Made by a program: the position numbers and the translations under genes
Origin: Pseudomonadales bacterium
GTDB lineage: Bacteria > Pseudomonadota > Gammaproteobacteria > Pseudomonadales > Azotimanducaceae
Assembly: GCA_023300545.1 (NCBI GenBank)
Contig: JALZVT010000103.1
Coordinates: 1-64,000, forward strand
DNA: 64,000 bases
Direction of reading: 5' to 3'
The notes under the pieces: generated by a model
The model's input: only the letters and a program-made list of their open reading frames with translations
Told to the model about the DNA's origin: nothing
Database searches by the model: none
Shown: positions 63,586 to 64,000 of the stretch, piece by piece
Layout of the letters: each line of letters opens with the position of its first letter
Numbering within the stretch: position 1 is the stretch's first letter

Positions 63586-64000
63586 TGGACGGCCACCTTT
63601 TGCGAATCTGCATGAGTAGCTGGTTGCGAGCAAACCGCACCAGGGTCTCACCGGCGCCATAAGGCTCCGGTTGTGCGCCGTGCGCAAGTATCACCCGCAA
63701 GTCGGCGAAGGGCTTTTCGGCAGAAATGTGTCCAGGTACCCAGGCGCCAAAGCTTGCCACCTTGTGTTCTTCACCCTGCATGGGCAGGGGGTCGCTGCCC
63801 GGCAGCAAACAATGGCCTTGGTCGCCCGCTTCACTAAGTAGCGCCGGCATCGGCGTTCTCGCCAAGCGACCACTGTTGTCTCCCAATAACAGTTGCGCGC
63901 CAAAAGTGGCTTTTAAGTGCGTGACAAGCTCACCTCGTCTTCCGAGCCATTTACCGAACCCCCAGGGCAGCAATGGGAGGGCGCCGGCAGCTAGCGCGGC
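63578..64000 (-). CDS. 3' part of an unidentified gene, cut by the window edge
   Basis: At least 140 residues in a frame that is open to the last base, so the gene continues beyond the window. The C-terminal part has C-L-L-P-G-S-D-P-L-P and ends in a basic R-N-Q-L-L-M-Q-I-R-K-R segment; I do not recognise it with confidence. It overlaps the downstream GT4 gene's start and is likely in the same exosortase-locus operon. Confidence 0.7.
   Translation of the reverse strand, partial: AALAAGALPLLPWGFGKWLGRRGELVTHLKATFGAQLLLGDNSGRLARTPMPALLSEAGDQGHCLLPGSDPLPMQGEEHKVASFGAWVPGHISAEKPFADLRVILAHGAQPEPYGAGETLVRFARNQLLMQIRKRWPSNG

Overview
The window looks like a chromosomal segment of a free-living gammaproteobacterium, probably marine. 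I base this on moderate GC content, frequent GTG/TTG starts, an Arg/Leu/Ala-rich proteome, CsrA, class II fumarase, aerobic HemF, a bacterioferritin/Bfd pair, several acyl-CoA dehydrogenases and an exosortase (XrtA/EpsH-type) polysaccharide locus. I cannot fix the genus from sequence alone. No transposase, integrase, phage gene or CRISPR array was seen.

Region 1 (1-11.4 kb) is mostly housekeeping: the 3' part of a hydantoinase B gene, divergent bfd and bfr around a Fur-box-like promoter, an isobutyryl-CoA-dehydrogenase-like enzyme, two tRNA-Leu genes, a class C beta-lactamase-fold serine hydrolase, an exported methyltransferase-like protein, a hybrid PAS histidine kinase, rmuC and fumC. Two related perfect or near-perfect palindromes lie at the ends of convergent gene pairs (about 5.0 and 9.97 kb).

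Region 2 (11.5-18.8 kb) has a csrA-like gene with a C-terminal tail, an unknown gene, a translationally coupled pair encoding a FAN1/VRR-NUC nuclease and an XPD/DinG-type iron-sulfur helicase fused to a PD-(D/E)XK nuclease, then pyruvate kinase and a TauE/SafE exporter.

Region 3 (18.9-24.8 kb) holds a compact group: an exported protein of nine MORN repeats, a membrane Ser/Thr kinase with a repeat-rich outer domain, and a three-FHA protein anchored by a C-terminal helix. A metallo-beta-lactamase-fold hydrolase and a lipoprotein version of RidA follow.

Region 4 (24.8-37.6 kb) has a two-component system resembling the one dedicated to the proteobacterial sortase (no sortase is in the window), PnuC plus a stand-alone nicotinamide riboside kinase (NAD salvage), a sirtuin with a kinase-fold neighbour and a chloramphenicol-phosphotransferase-like protein, an acyltransferase, an orphan ExbD, a BON lipoprotein, HemF, and two acyl-CoA dehydrogenases, one with an N-terminal extension and one lacking the usual catalytic Glu.

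Region 5 (37.6-64 kb) is an exosortase-linked exopolysaccharide locus in several divergent operons: exosortase with an EpsI-like tail, a fused double alpha/beta-hydrolase, an adenylation-carrier didomain, four GT4-type and three GT2-type glycosyltransferases, a GT39-like membrane transferase, Wzz-type chain-length protein, Wzy-type polymerase, Wzx-type flippase, a NodB-type deacetylase, a membrane-anchored protein of unknown function, a membrane hydrolase, an SDR epimerase and a glutamine-dependent asparagine-synthase-like amidotransferase. The genes make sense together as synthesis, modification, flipping and polymerisation of a surface polysaccharide that is coupled to exosortase processing of C-terminally tagged proteins; the initiating sugar transferase, outer-membrane exporter and tagged substrates are not in the window.
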